The notes beneath the pieces are model-generated. The model made no database searches and had not been told where the DNA came from. It saw nothing but the letters and a program-made list of their open reading frames with translations. A stretch of DNA of 64,000 nucleotides from Pinus tabuliformis (taxonomy: Eukaryota; Streptophyta; Pinopsida; Pinales; Pinaceae), in contig CM062811.1 in the NCBI GenBank assembly GCA_031772625.1, positions 649,400,606-649,464,605 on the forward strand, in the 5' to 3' direction. This document shows, in pieces, positions 31,301 to 42,023 of the stretch (position 1 is its first letter; every line of letters starts with the position of its first letter). The position numbers and the translations under genes are program-made.

Positions 31301-31894
31301 ATATACAGATAGAAGGTTGCAAGATAAGGTTGGAACACATAATGCATCATTAAAATGACCATTGTCTATATGAACAGTTCCAGTCCCTACAACACTAAGA
31401 GATCTATCATCACCAACATATATATTTTTGGTGTTACAATCATTTAAAGAAGAAAACATGGCTTTGTTTTTGGCCATGTGATAAGAAGCTCCAGAATCAA
31501 TGAGCCACTCATGAGAATGAGAAGAAGAAGATACATTTAGTGCATAGCCAGACCGAGATGCTTGACAACCACATGCAGAAAGTGTCATTCCGGAAGATGA
31601 AGTTGAAGTTGAAGAGTGCTCCAAATGGATGTTATGCTTCTTCATTGCTGCTTCCAAGGCTTCCATCTTCTTAAAGCATTTGGATTCTAAGTGGCCATCT
31701 CGATTACAAAAGTTGCAATGTCTATCAGTCTTCTTCCCTTTGTTTTTATTTGTCTTATCATTTTGTTGAATTGATTTTTCATTTTGAGGCTGAAATTGCT
31801 TAGGACCCTTGTTTGGTTTAGGACCATTCCTTTTAGGATACAACTTCTTAGGATTCTTTGGATTTGGTTGCTGCTGGGCGGCTAACGCTTTCAT
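28362..31894 (-). CDS. Copia pol: zinc knuckle, protease, integrase, RT, RNase H (one internal amber stop)
   Basis: Read on the minus strand from the frame beginning MKALAAQQQ. It has a gag zinc knuckle CNFCNRDGHLESKC (residues 60-73), protease WLIDSGASYH (about 130-139), and an integrase zinc region with CSGCVLGK. The integrase core follows with HSDLCGP, RSDNGGEY and GVAERKN. RT has KWVYRTKYG, DVKSAFLHG, SLYGLKQAPRAW and the catalytic LYVDDLILTG. RNase H has DSDWAGDPDDRKSTAGY. A TAG at 28694-28696 follows EFGFQQ. The frame then reads on through LWCDNQSAIKLC, SKHIELHMHFIRK and VADIFTKAL to TAA at 28362-28364, beside the polypurine tract. The tail after the stop is essential for RNase H, so this copy needs readthrough or is dead. 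Confidence 0.93.
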
Positions 31895-32014
31895 AGAAGA
31901 GTTTCCAAGATTAAGAAGACCAAGGTGTAAGAGTTTTTCTTGTTCTCTTATTAAAGAATCACAAAAAGAATCAAAGGAAGGGGGCTTGTAGTCTTGTCCT
32001 TGAGAAATGAAGGC

Positions 32015-32511
32015 TTATCTTGTAGAATGGAAGGTGGAAACAAACACAGAATAGGCTGGTCTCAGCTTAGTAAGAATGGAATAGATAAGGCTACTATCTT
32101 CTTTCTTAACCTTAACACCTTCCAAGAGAAGTCTAATGGTCTTGAACTTGGACAAAAAATCTTCAATGCAAGAAAAATTATAGGGGTCCAATGTAAGCAG
32201 CTCATTTTCGAGTTGATGGGCTTCAAGTTCATTTTTAATTCCAAAGACTTTAGTGATCTCTTTCATTGCTTCCTCAGGAGTATCAAGTTCTCAATATGGA
32301 ATCTAAGATCTGGAGAAATAGACATCCCTATCAACCCACGTGCTTGATCTTGCCTATTTTCCCATTTAGCTGCCTTATCTTCATCTTTCCGTTTGGTTTC
32401 TTGGCCGGAGGCTATTCTGTAGAGACCTTTACTTCTAAGTAAATCCACAATGTAGGACCACCATTGGAAGTAGTTGGTGCTGTCAAGAATAACTTGGCAT
32501 GGACTTTCCAT
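32015..32511 (-). pseudogene. Copia gag N-terminal part, frame-disrupted
   Basis: Minus-strand frames 32511-32263 (MESPCQVILDSTNYFQWW...) and 32266-32015 (MKEITKVFGIKNELEAHQLE...RPAYSVFV) are consecutive gag segments shifted against each other near 32265. A second break at about 32014 separates them from the zinc-knuckle part at the start of pol. In plant copia elements gag and pol form one reading frame, so these are two lesions. The Met at 32511 is the natural gag start; the frame opens slightly earlier, at 32556. Confidence 0.8.
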
Positions 32512-32556
32512 TTTAACAAAAACTGAAGCTATAGATGTTGAAACTAAGTGTTGCAA

Positions 32557-33387
32557 TGGAAAGATCTCGAAAAATTAGGCTGTTTAAAAAAAACGGTTCT
32601 GAAAACGGCTTCCAGATGAAGAAGTTATGGCTTTTTGAAGAAAATTTGATGAAGTCGCCAACAAAGTGCGGGAATGTGTGGAAATGAAAAATCTGCCCCC
32701 ACAAAAAGGAGACTTGAACTCAAGACCTCTACTCTCATAAATTAGCTTTGGACCAAGTGAGCTATACAAAAAGTTTGAGAGAGAGAGAGAGGGGGGTTGA
32801 AGCTTTGGGTTGCGTGCTTGCTTTAAGAAAGCTCTTTTTCCCTACAAAACAAAAAAACACAAAATCCAACACGGACATACAAAAAAAACGAACCTTGCAG
32901 CTCGAAGTTAGCTTTAGCCGGAAACTAAATATTTTCCTCAATGTTTCTGATTTTCCGAGATCACACTAAGGCGCAGCGAAAAAGAGCATACGCATGAGAA
33001 AAATCCTTCCTTTCTGTTTCTGATTTGCCCAGATCGCACAGAGTCGCGGGGCAAAGAGCATACATAGAAATGAAAGGTATAGATCTGGTAATAAAAAAGG
33101 CTAAATAAACCGAAACCGAAATAAACAGAGAGAAAATAACTGTAAACTGCAAATAAATACTGTATACCTCCAGATCTTAAAAATGACGCAGCTAGGGCTA
33201 CCGGAAACCTTTTCGTGTGAAACGAAAGGGGTTCCTCATTGGAACAGATGCTCCCAACACAACAGAGCAGTCCTCTCGGCCCGAAAGCAGTCAGAAACAG
33301 TAGATCACCAACGGACGCGGCCCTCAAATAGCTATTTATGGATACCGACATCAGATTTGGATCACCAACGGACGCGGCCCTCAAATA
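32557..33387 (-). other. Copia 5' leader
   Basis: Noncoding stretch between primer-binding site and gag. It includes a partly duplicated segment, GGACGCGGCCCTCAAATAG (33312-33330 and 33370-33388). Short frames on both strands are not recognisable. Confidence 0.6.
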
Positions 33388-33399
33388 GCTCTGATACCA
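33388..33399 (-). other. Primer-binding site of the copia element
   Basis: On the minus strand it reads TGGTATCAGAGC, abutting the 5' LTR. This is an exact plant initiator tRNA-Met site. Confidence 0.93.
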
Positions 33400-33837
33400 T
33401 GTAGGAATTTACAGGGTAAGTTCCTCAGATAGAACACCAAAGGACACCGCTCACACGCAGATCACAGATCAATACACCAGTATTTTGACGTGGTTAAAAC
33501 CCTCAAAGAGGGAAACAGTCCACGGCCTGAGCCAACGCGGCCACTTCAGACAATTTATTAATAAGAGAATGAAAATTTACATAAGCTTCTCTCATGAACG
33601 GTTAACCTACAAATGACCCTCCATGCTCTTTAAATAGAGGTCATGTACCAATCGGGTGTTAAGCCACGGATCAAGTGTCGGTAATACCGAGGAGAGAATG
33701 AACCGTCGGATCACTAAATATCGTGACCGTCGGATTGTAAGTTACAAAATGTACATAGTAAAGAAACACACTTTACCTAACTCTATACTAGACCAAGTTA
33801 TACCTAACTATTTCCTGTGTGTCGGAATATCCTAACA
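33400..33837 (-). repeat. 5' LTR of the copia element
   Basis: 438 bp, TGTAGGAATTT...CCTAACA, with a single copy of the 29-bp unit that is doubled in the other LTR. Roughly 95-97% identical to it by eye. Confidence 0.93.
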
Positions 33838-33842
33838 ATATA

Positions 33843-34900
33843 TACTTTATTTAGCATTCAAAAACACAATTTAAACAATGAAAAATAACACATTGTATTT
33901 TACACTCTAAAGAAGTTTGCACGTGAAGAAAATTGATCTCTCTTACTTAAGATGGATCTATGTTGATTTGTCTGCCCGTCGATCTGTCAAATTGACAGGT
34001 GCCCCTTTATAAAAATAAAAAATTATGCTATAAATAAAAAAATAATGTCAACGATAATAAAAAAAAATTAATATGTTGTAAATTAATTAGAAGTAAAAAA
34101 CAATGTGTGATAAGATGTTTAACCTTTGCAATTTTAAAAAATATTTCAATAAGAGATTTAAATAAACTATTTGAAGATCTATGTTAACTAATTTATACCC
34201 CTTTATAAAAATAAAAAAAATTATGCTATAAATAGAAAAATAATGTTAGCTATAATAAAAAATATATATATGCTGTAAAGTAATTAGAAGTAAAAAAAAA
34301 TGTGCGAATAAGATGTTTAACCTTTGTAATTTTAAAAAATATTTCAAGAAGATATTTAAATAAACTATTTGAAGATCTATGTTAACTAATTTATGCCCCT
34401 TTATAAAAATAAAAATTATGCTATAAATAGAAAAATAATGTCACCAAAAAAAAAATCCTTGTAAAGGAATTAAATAAACTATTTGAAGATCTATGTAAAC
34501 TGATTTATGTTGATATCAACTTCATATATATCTATACATAGAAAATAAAAATATGTTAAAATATTTTAATGTTGCATATAAAAACAATTCAATGTAGGTT
34601 AACAATAAATATTTTAATACCAATAAATATTGATATATACTTAAAAATACATTAATAAAAAATCATTTTAATAAAAATTTAAGTTTTATGGTTAAAACGT
34701 TTATTTGGTCCTATATATATTCTAGAATTCAAAAATACAATTTAAACAATAAAAAATAACACATTATATTTTGCACTCTAAAAAAGTTTGCACATGAAGA
34801 AATTTAATCCATCTCGGCTCATGTTAGATCTGTATTTAAGATGAATCTCTTCTAGTATACATTCTCATGGATCAAAATGAATGTCTCCAAGCCTACTTAA
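33843..34900. repeat. AT-rich repeat array, right part
   Basis: Continues the host sequence of the copia insertion. It contains sub-repeats of TTATGCTATAAATAGAAAAATAATG (34020, 34220, 34410) and a further unit start at 34690. Noncoding. Confidence 0.7.
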
Positions 34901-35460
34901 AACCAATGGAGGGAAATTCAAATTTATTCATATTTAATAATATTAAATATATTTTCCAAGTATTAATGATTTCTGGCCCAAGAAAATTTGTCATTCCAAT
35001 AAATAATATTTCTTCTTCGATTTGAATTCTTCTTTAACCAAATTTAAATTCTCTTCGGGGTAGTAGGGTTTCCTTAAGAAGCTTAGTTTCCCTATAGGGA
35101 AATTTGTCCCAAAGCTGCCCAACTTTCAACACTCAAATCACGCGAAATATACAAGATGTCAGTGCTTTGTTTGGTAAGGGCTTATTTACTGGCACCATAA
35201 CATATACAACTCAAGTTTTATTATTCTTAAATAACACATTTGTTAATGATGTTGATATGATATTTAAAAGTTCTACATATGCATATCTCTGACCTTGAAG
35301 AGTTCCAATCCAACAACGCGATATATTAGGACATAATCATAAAAATTATTTCATAAATACTAAAATATTGTTTTAAACCAGTTTTGAAATAAAAAGACGG
35401 TGCATTGATGATGTGTATTAATAATTGAAAATCAAATTAATAAGAAACAATAATACTCAC
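34901..35460. other. Spacer; possible intron 3' of the exon at 35461
   Basis: No element or domain seen. If the exon at 35461-35605 is real, this would be the following intron on the minus strand, beginning GTGAGT at 35460. Confidence 0.3.
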
Positions 35461-35605
35461 ATTTTGGCAAAGATATCCCCTGCTGCCTAACAGGCGATAT
35501 GCCACTTGTCGTGCTGTGAAGAATTGCAGTTTCTGTTCTGAATCCAAAAGATCTTTATATGTAGCTCTGTGCTTCTTATCCTCTTCAATCCTCTCTTGAC
35601 CCTGA
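35461..35605 (-). CDS. Candidate internal exon of a cellular gene
   Basis: On the minus strand a 145-bp open segment is bounded by a good acceptor (pyrimidine-rich TTTTGTTTTTAACTTTCTAAAG) and a consensus donor GTGAGT. It encodes QGQERIEEDKKHRATYKDLL followed by DSEQKLQFFTARQVAYRLLG and SRGYLCQN. It is charged, helical-looking and free of stops, unlike the repeats around it. The closing SRGYLCQN could lead into a Cys-rich motif such as that preceding a DTW domain (tRNA aminocarboxypropyltransferase family), but this is a tentative memory-based guess. A possible further upstream segment lies at about 36330-36445. It could be a functional gene with long introns or a gene fragment. Confidence 0.5.
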
Positions 35606-35964
35606 CTTTAGAAAGTTAAAAACAAAATAAGTAGTACACTGATATCTAGTATCTTGGCCACAACTTCACATCACTCTATGATTCTAAGCTGTTTCTTTGT
35701 CGTTATAAAATTAAGGCCGAAAGTTCAAGGGAGATATTAACATAAAAGATCTAAAGTCATGTAACAGTCATGTTTCAACTGCAATTACGCAGCCACATGA
35801 AATTAAGTGTCCATAAATGCAATCTAGATATCTCACGAGTGTAACTTTTCATTATAAGATGAGCATTTAAAATCTCAATATGATCAATAAGAGCTATCAA
35901 CGAACCAATTATACATTAGTATTACTTCAATATCTTAGTTTTGGCATTGCACTTCCTTTTAGCC

Positions 35965-36069
35965 AATAAGTTTCCTTTATGCATTAGAGACAGGGATGTC
36001 CACTGTCACTTCAAAAATAAGCAGAATAAGTTTCCTTTATGCATTAGAGACAGGGATATCCACTGTCAC
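35965..36069. repeat. 45-bp direct duplication, 60-bp period
   Basis: The segment starting AATAAGTTTCCTTTATGCAT is present twice with a single G/A difference. Confidence 0.9.
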
Positions 36070-36976
36070 GCAGATTTGAGTGAACAATTGCAATGTTGAA
36101 GATTCCTCCAGAGAAATAACAAAAGTCAGATTAACATTAACCTCACTATCGAAATAAACCGCCTCATTGAAGGTAGTAAGTTGTTTAATTGAGATGTTCC
36201 CTTGGAATCTTCGATAATATTGAGTTCATAGTCTAGAAGAGCATATAAGTATAGGGGGTGTGAAACTTCAGAATATACAACACGTACAAAATCAGCATTG
36301 AACACAGTGAACTATGATAGCACAAAAATACATATCCACGTGGTGTAATCATCTGCTTTTTCTTGGCCAGCAGTGTACCAAACCTAAAAATTTCTCCATT
36401 GACCAGTTTCATTATTGACTGTAATTCTAATTGAAGCTTCAAACAGCTCCCAACAGAATTCTAATGCAATACTGTATGTGCCATTTAAATTTATAACAGA
36501 AATCTGAGACCTGTGTGTGTGTGAACAGAATTTACACTATGAACAGCATGCCTACATTTATTCGCATTCAGATTCATTAGCATATATTCCATGAACAGTA
36601 ACCAGACCATCTTCAAACATACATGTAAAACAGAGCTCAAGCAATTTATTTTACAGAATTATACAAGGAGAGAAGAGTACTTATCTCTATAAAGAGCTGC
36701 CCTTGTCAAAAAGCTGCCTGGGAACAATTTAGTAATTTACCTCCCGACCATAGATAAAAATGAGGACATCACCCCCAATCCAAGCTATGAGGTCCCAAGG
36801 GCAAAGGACTGCCTAAAGGTCTCTATTTCTCATCTAAAGTTAAAACCCAATCCACAGTGATATATGACTAGCCAGATTAAACATCCACCATGAATCCCCA
36901 GGATGCAGATGATACATCTAGTTTCCTCTACCAACACTCGATCAGCCCTGTTACACCTCTATCAGTGAGGGTACAT

Positions 36977-37178
36977 AGATTTTTTCAAGCAGATCATTCA
37001 CCACCATTGTAAGCCCAAAGTGACAAGTCAAACCCTTGTAAAAAACCATGTGAGGCCATGTATTAGGCATCCCAGACAGATTTTTTCAAACAGATCATTC
37101 CCCACCATTGTAAGCCCAAAGTCACAAGTCAAAGCCTTGTAAAAAACCATGTGAGGCCATGTATTAGGCATCCCAGAC
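36977..37178. repeat. 101-bp tandem duplication
   Basis: Two adjacent copies, 36977-37077 and 37078-37178, begin AGATTTTTTCAA and end GGCATCCCAGAC, with only a few differences. Confidence 0.92.
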
Positions 37179-37599
37179 CTGGTGTCTTGTCTTTTGAGTC
37201 TGTATTCATTGTGATTGGTTGGGCCATGCCTCGTCCCTTGAGAGCTTCATCTTGGCAATCTCGTCCCTAACTGGATTGGAGGACCTTGGGAGGTTTTTCA
37301 TGAGGACTCATGGTTCTATGGGAGCCCTGCATTTGTAGGGGTGATCATCGGTGTATGGGTCAATCCAGCCCACATCAAGGTGCACCTATGTCATTCCACA
37401 TGGTTAGAGTCTATTGAGTCTATAGGTGGCCTTGGCCTTGGTACAGTGTTCCTCATGACAAGCTCTCAGAGCATAGTAGTCTCTTGTGTCAACTTTCATG
37501 TTTCCCAAGGCACATCATTGTTCCCAATGCAAAGTGGTCTCAATGGTAAAAAAGTCAATTTAGTCTCAGATTAAAGAGCTTAGTGAGATGAAGACATGC

Positions 37600-39480
37600 C
37601 ATGTAGAGATTTTCTGATTTGAGCCTCCAGTGATGAGTTATGGTTGGTCAAAGCTGGTTAATAAGGGTGCACATGGGTTTTTTGGGCATATATATTGGAG
37701 GTTCCATTGTTTTTCATTTTTGACATGTAACGTGTCCAAAATGATCAAAAAACCCATGCCTCGTAAAAAAATTATTTTAAGTGGTTTTCAAGATCCTCAT
37801 TTTGACCAAGTTTCTAGGAGTTTTGGACCTATATTAAAAGCATGTATAAGCACCTATTTTGGACTCCTTGTTACGTGCATGCTTTGAATAATGCACTCAA
37901 AGACATTGGAAAATTTTCTTGGATCACTTGCATTATTTTGGATGCAAGAGAGGCACAAATGTTCATTTGCAACCACCATACCTCTCCAGCTATTTACAGG
38001 ATTTATGCAAAGAAGCAATTATTGAAACCAACAGATACAAGGTATGCTACCTATATTATTCTTCTTGATCGTATGCTAGAGGTGCAACAAGCCTTAAAGG
38101 CCATTGTTATCAGTTCTAAGTCGTCTACATGGGGGGCATCAAAAACATATCAAGGAAAGAAGACAAGGTGGATGCTTTTGAATGATGAATGGTGGCTTAA
38201 TGTGAAATACATTGTCTCTTTCTCCTCTACAATAATGGAGCTAATAAGGTATGCAGATTTAGATGCAAGAGAGGCGCAAATGTTCATTTGCAACCACCAT
38301 GCCTCTCTAGCTATTTATAGGATTTGTGCAAAGAAGCAATTCTTGAAACCGCAAATACAAGGTATGCTACCTATATTATTCTTCTTGATCATATGCTAGA
38401 GGTGCAACACGCAAAGGCCATTGTTATGGAAGGCCTTAGGAAATCATGGGTTCTTTATGGATGTCCAATCGTCATGGATAGTTGGACAAATATTCAACAA
38501 AGGCATTTGTTGAACATCATTATCACTTCTCTAAGTAATCCCTATTTATGAAGGGAAATTGATCGTATTGGAAAGATGAAGGCTACAACATTCCAATTTG
38601 AGGTATTCAAGGAAGCAATTGAAGATATTAGTCCTACAAATGTAGTTCAAGTTATCATGGATGTTGCATAAGCTTGTAGGTCTGCGGGTTAATGATTCAA
38701 AGCATGTATAAGCACCTATTTTGGACTCCTTGTTGTGTGCATGCTTTGAATAATGCACTCAAAGGCATTGGAAAAATTTCTTGGACCACTTGCATTATTT
38801 TGAATGCAAGAGAAGCACAAATGTTCATTTGCAACCACCATGCCTCTCTAGCTATTTATAGGATGTATGCAAAGAAGCAATTCTTGAAACTAGCAGATAC
38901 AACAAGAAACTAGCAGATACAAGGTATGCTACCTATATTATTCTTCTTGATCGTATGCTAGAGCTGCAAAAAGCCTTAAAGGCCATTGTTATCAGTTCTA
39001 AGTGGTCTACATGGGGGACATCAAAAACATATCAAGGAAAGAAGATAAGGTGGATGCTTTTGAATGATGAATGGTGGCTTAATGTGAAATACATTTGTCT
39101 CTTTCTCCTCTACAATAGTGGAGCTAATAAGGTATGCAGATTTAGATGCAAGAGAGGTGCAAATGTTCATTTGCAACCACCATGCCTCTCTAGCTATTTA
39201 CAAGATTTATGCAAAGAAGCAATTCTTGAAACCAGCAAATACAAGGTATGCTACCTATATTATTCTTCTTGATTGTATGCTAGAGGTGCAACAAGCCCAT
39301 TGTTATCAGTTCTAAGTGGTCTACATGGGGGACATCAAAAACATATCAAGGAAAGAAGATAATGTGGATGTTTTTGGATGATGAATGGTGGCTTAATGTG
39401 AAATACATTGTCTCTTTCTCCTCTACAATAGTGGAGCTAATAAGGTATGCAGATTTAGATTCTCCTAACCTTGGGGAAAT
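37600..39480 (+). pseudogene. hAT transposase relic (DUF659-type) with internal segmental duplications
   Basis: Plus-strand fragments match the plant hAT/DUF659 transposase. At 38410-38690 there is GCPIVMDSWTNIQQRHLLN...FEVFKEAIEDISPTNVVQVIMDVA, and at about 38700-38760 KHLFWTPCCVHALNNALK. Then come ...TRYATYIILLDRMLEVQ...LLNDEWWLNVKYI and ...IRYADLD. The block with DAREAQMFICNHHASLAIYR occurs four times (near 37939, 38261, 38802 and 39146), and the WTPC block twice (37855 and 38717). The first duplicate (37780-38260) precedes the segment that should come before it. Stops and frameshifts are many. A hAT C-terminal dimerisation domain is not visible. Confidence 0.78.
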
Positions 39481-39508
39481 ATATGAGTCAATTGACAGAA
39501 TGATCGTG

Positions 39509-40530
39509 TTGAAAATTCTAGTACAATGTACTTATTTATGAACAGTGATTATTACTTGTGATGATTATATATACAATCCTTTTAACATTTACAACTTCTT
39601 CATCAAGTAACTATACTTCAGAAAATCAACCATACAAGAATAAGAAAGCAGAGATCATTGTGCACAATATCAACACAATGATTACTCGGGGAAAACCCAC
39701 TTGGGATAAAAACCCAGCAAATCTTTCCTTAGAGAACCAATTCAACAAGAAATATCAAATTCAAAGCTATGGACAAACTAACCATAAAGTGCATCCACCA
39801 AGTGTCCAAGTCAGCCCTCCTCATTCTGATAACAACCATAAGAGAACAAAGAATTTTGGCTCCCTCTTCCACAAGATATGCAAACCTTTTAACATGAAGA
39901 TCAACTTCAAAAGCTCAGCCCTTTTTCACAAAGTCTCAGCCTCCTTCAACAGAGATAGGTCAGAGAGTGTTAGTCCCATTGCAACAGAGATGTTTCGGCC
40001 TCCTTCAACAGAGATGCTTTGGTTTCCTTCAACAAACGTACTTTAGACTTTCGACCTTCTTTCATGGATACAAACCACAAATATTTCAGCCCTTTTAGCA
40101 CAAAGATAGACCTCAGGAAAACTTGGTTCTTCAAGAGATATGCCACAGAGAAATTAGGTACACTTTGATCTTCGTTCTTGCTCCTTTTCTAGCTTCGTAT
40201 GATCAGCAGATACTATTGATGATGCTCAGATCAAATGCGCTTGGAGAGGAAGATGAATGACACCAATATATAGTACAAATGGATGCCAACATTAGCTAAT
40301 CCAACTTCAAGCATAGTGAGTCGACTTCTTGGGAGGTCGAGTTCCCTCTTCTTTGGGAGGTCAAGTTTCATCTTCCTTTGGTGATCAAGTTACATTTCCT
40401 AGGAGGCTGAAAATACCATTTGCTAAGTCGAGTTACCCTCTTATATCAAGCCGGATTGTTTGTGAGACGAGTTTGCTTCTCAGTGGGCCAAATTCATCAC
40501 TATTTGTATGTTGAGTTGATTGTTGGAGCT
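39509..40530 (-). repeat. LTR-like fragment, probably solo
   Basis: Begins TGTTGAAAATTC in plus orientation. At 39690-39715 it contains a GGGGAAAACCCACTTGGGAT stretch like the R-U5 part of other LTRs here, read from the minus strand. Pseudo-repeats of CTCCTTCAACAGAGAT lie at 39940-40030. The right end is uncertain and no target duplication was found. The open frame at 39558-40046 is not recognisable as protein. Confidence 0.4.
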
Positions 40531-40892
40531 ACATTCAAGTTTATGAAGTAATTTTGTATTGTAAAATCCTCCAATTAGATTCATAAAATCTTTGGTTTCC
40601 CCTCGTATAATGACGAAATGTTTGTTCACTAATTGTTTGACAAAATGCATCAAATAAATTTTAAAAATTTGTTGTGTTTTAGTGGCATAAATTAGCTTTG
40701 GTACATTACCATGTATGACCGATGCAAATAGCTAAGGCATGTGGCACATCATCATACACTAAGAAATGTAAGGCTACTGGCTCGTTGGTTGTCCAAATCA
40801 TGGACATATGCTCACCATAGACCACATGATCCATATGCTCGAATGGGGAGTTCGTGAAAGCCCTAGCTCTGTGGGCTAGCAAACCAGTTACC

Positions 40893-42023
40893 TGTTGAAA
40901 TAGGTAACTAGGTTGTCATCATAAATATGAAATGTACTCTTGATTCTTGTATATTGTAAAAAGAGTATTATTATTTTTGTAGCACAGGTTTCATGCTCAA
41001 GGTCAATTTTATTTATAGGTCAAGCACCCATTGAGTGCTTCTAAGGTTTGTCATTGAGTCAAGAAGTCAATTGAGTCATTCTCATATATGAAAGACCTCA
41101 TTGGGCATCTTGTATCATGTCAAGAAAATTATTGCAAGTCAAGAAATGTCAAAAGACTCCCTCCAAGACAAGTCGTCCTAAGGAAAGGTTAAGTCAGCCT
41201 ACAAGCAGTGACAAGTCAACCTCATAAGTGCTACTCGACCTCCACAAGAAGCTTATATATAAGTGTGTCATCGACCTCATTTGAGAACAACACATTCAAG
41301 CAACAAGCAGTTCGATCAAGGAAGAAAAAGAAGCATATTACCTAGCAAAGAGAAGGAGAATAAATGGAAAAGAAAGCAAATAAGTTTAAGGATTGTTTTT
41401 GGGCATCATCCTTCACTCATGTGAGGGAACTAGGGCACATTTTGCTACTACATAACAGAAATTACAGCCACTTAAAGAGCCGAAAGTTGGAGTAAAAAGG
41501 ATCTAGTTTACAAGCTGAGTCATCAAGGAAGGATAAGTACCCCAAACAAAGGAGAAAGAATCCAAATTTCACCATCCTCTCTCACACATGCGAAACTAGG
41601 GTTTTTGTAGTTAAATCGAAATTTCCAACCAGAATTGCAAGTCTGAAAATTTTGGTCAAAGGAGAAGTTCTAGTTGCTATAAGGCAAGTTCATCAAGAAG
41701 AGGTTTGACTTGGTCTTGGAAGGGTTTTTGACAAGGGTCTTAGGTCTTGGAATTCGTCATTTGAAGATTCTATAAGAAGAGAATAATTCTTGTGGGTTTT
41801 CCTTTCAAGAGGAGAGGTTTTGGCCCTGTTTAGCGGCCTACATTCTGTGTCCTCTTGTCTCATTGATCTTCATTGTTTAGTAGTTGTTTGATGATCAAGA
41901 AATAATAATAATAAAGTGAAAGAAGAAGCTAATAACTAGTACATCAAGTTAAGTAAAAGAACATCACAAGCAGTTATCAAAGTAAGAGAAATCACCTAAT
42001 CTAGTTGCCCTAGATTTCTCAAT
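40893..42023 (+). repeat. Solo LTR, diverged family D
   Basis: Starts TGTTGAAATAGGTAACTAGG and ends CCCTAGATTTCTCAAT, with the same landmarks as 61288-63029 (GGTTTCATGCTCAAG, the GGTTTTGGCCCTG region near the end). It is flanked by a 5-6-bp duplication GTTACC (40887-40892 and 42024-42029). No interior. Confidence 0.75.

Larger units (their letters stand above)
27889..33837 (-). mobile_element. Nearly complete Ty1/copia LTR retrotransposon
   Basis: Its LTRs are 27889-28354 and 33400-33837, both starting TGTAGGAATTT and ending CCTAACA. The target duplication ATATA is perfect (27884-27888 and 33838-33842). On the minus strand the order is 5' LTR (33400-33837), primer-binding site (33388-33399), gag, protease, integrase, RT, RNase H, polypurine tract (28355-28361) and 3' LTR. 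This order (integrase before RT) defines the copia superfamily. Gag has a stop/frame break and pol carries an amber codon near its end, so this copy is probably defective, but it is the least decayed autonomous-type element in the window. Confidence 0.95.
35608..37599. other. Spacer / putative intronic DNA with two local duplications
   Basis: No mobile element identified. A 45-bp unit is repeated at 35965-36009 and 36025-36069, and a 101-bp unit at 36977-37178. A minus-strand frame at 36233-36442 (LQLELQSIMKLVNGEIFRFG...) is open but unrecognised. Confidence 0.4.

Noticed and set aside
39558-40046. 162-codon frame as a host gene
   Set aside because: Lies across an LTR-like segment with repeated CTCCTTCAACAGAGAT words and has no recognisable domain.
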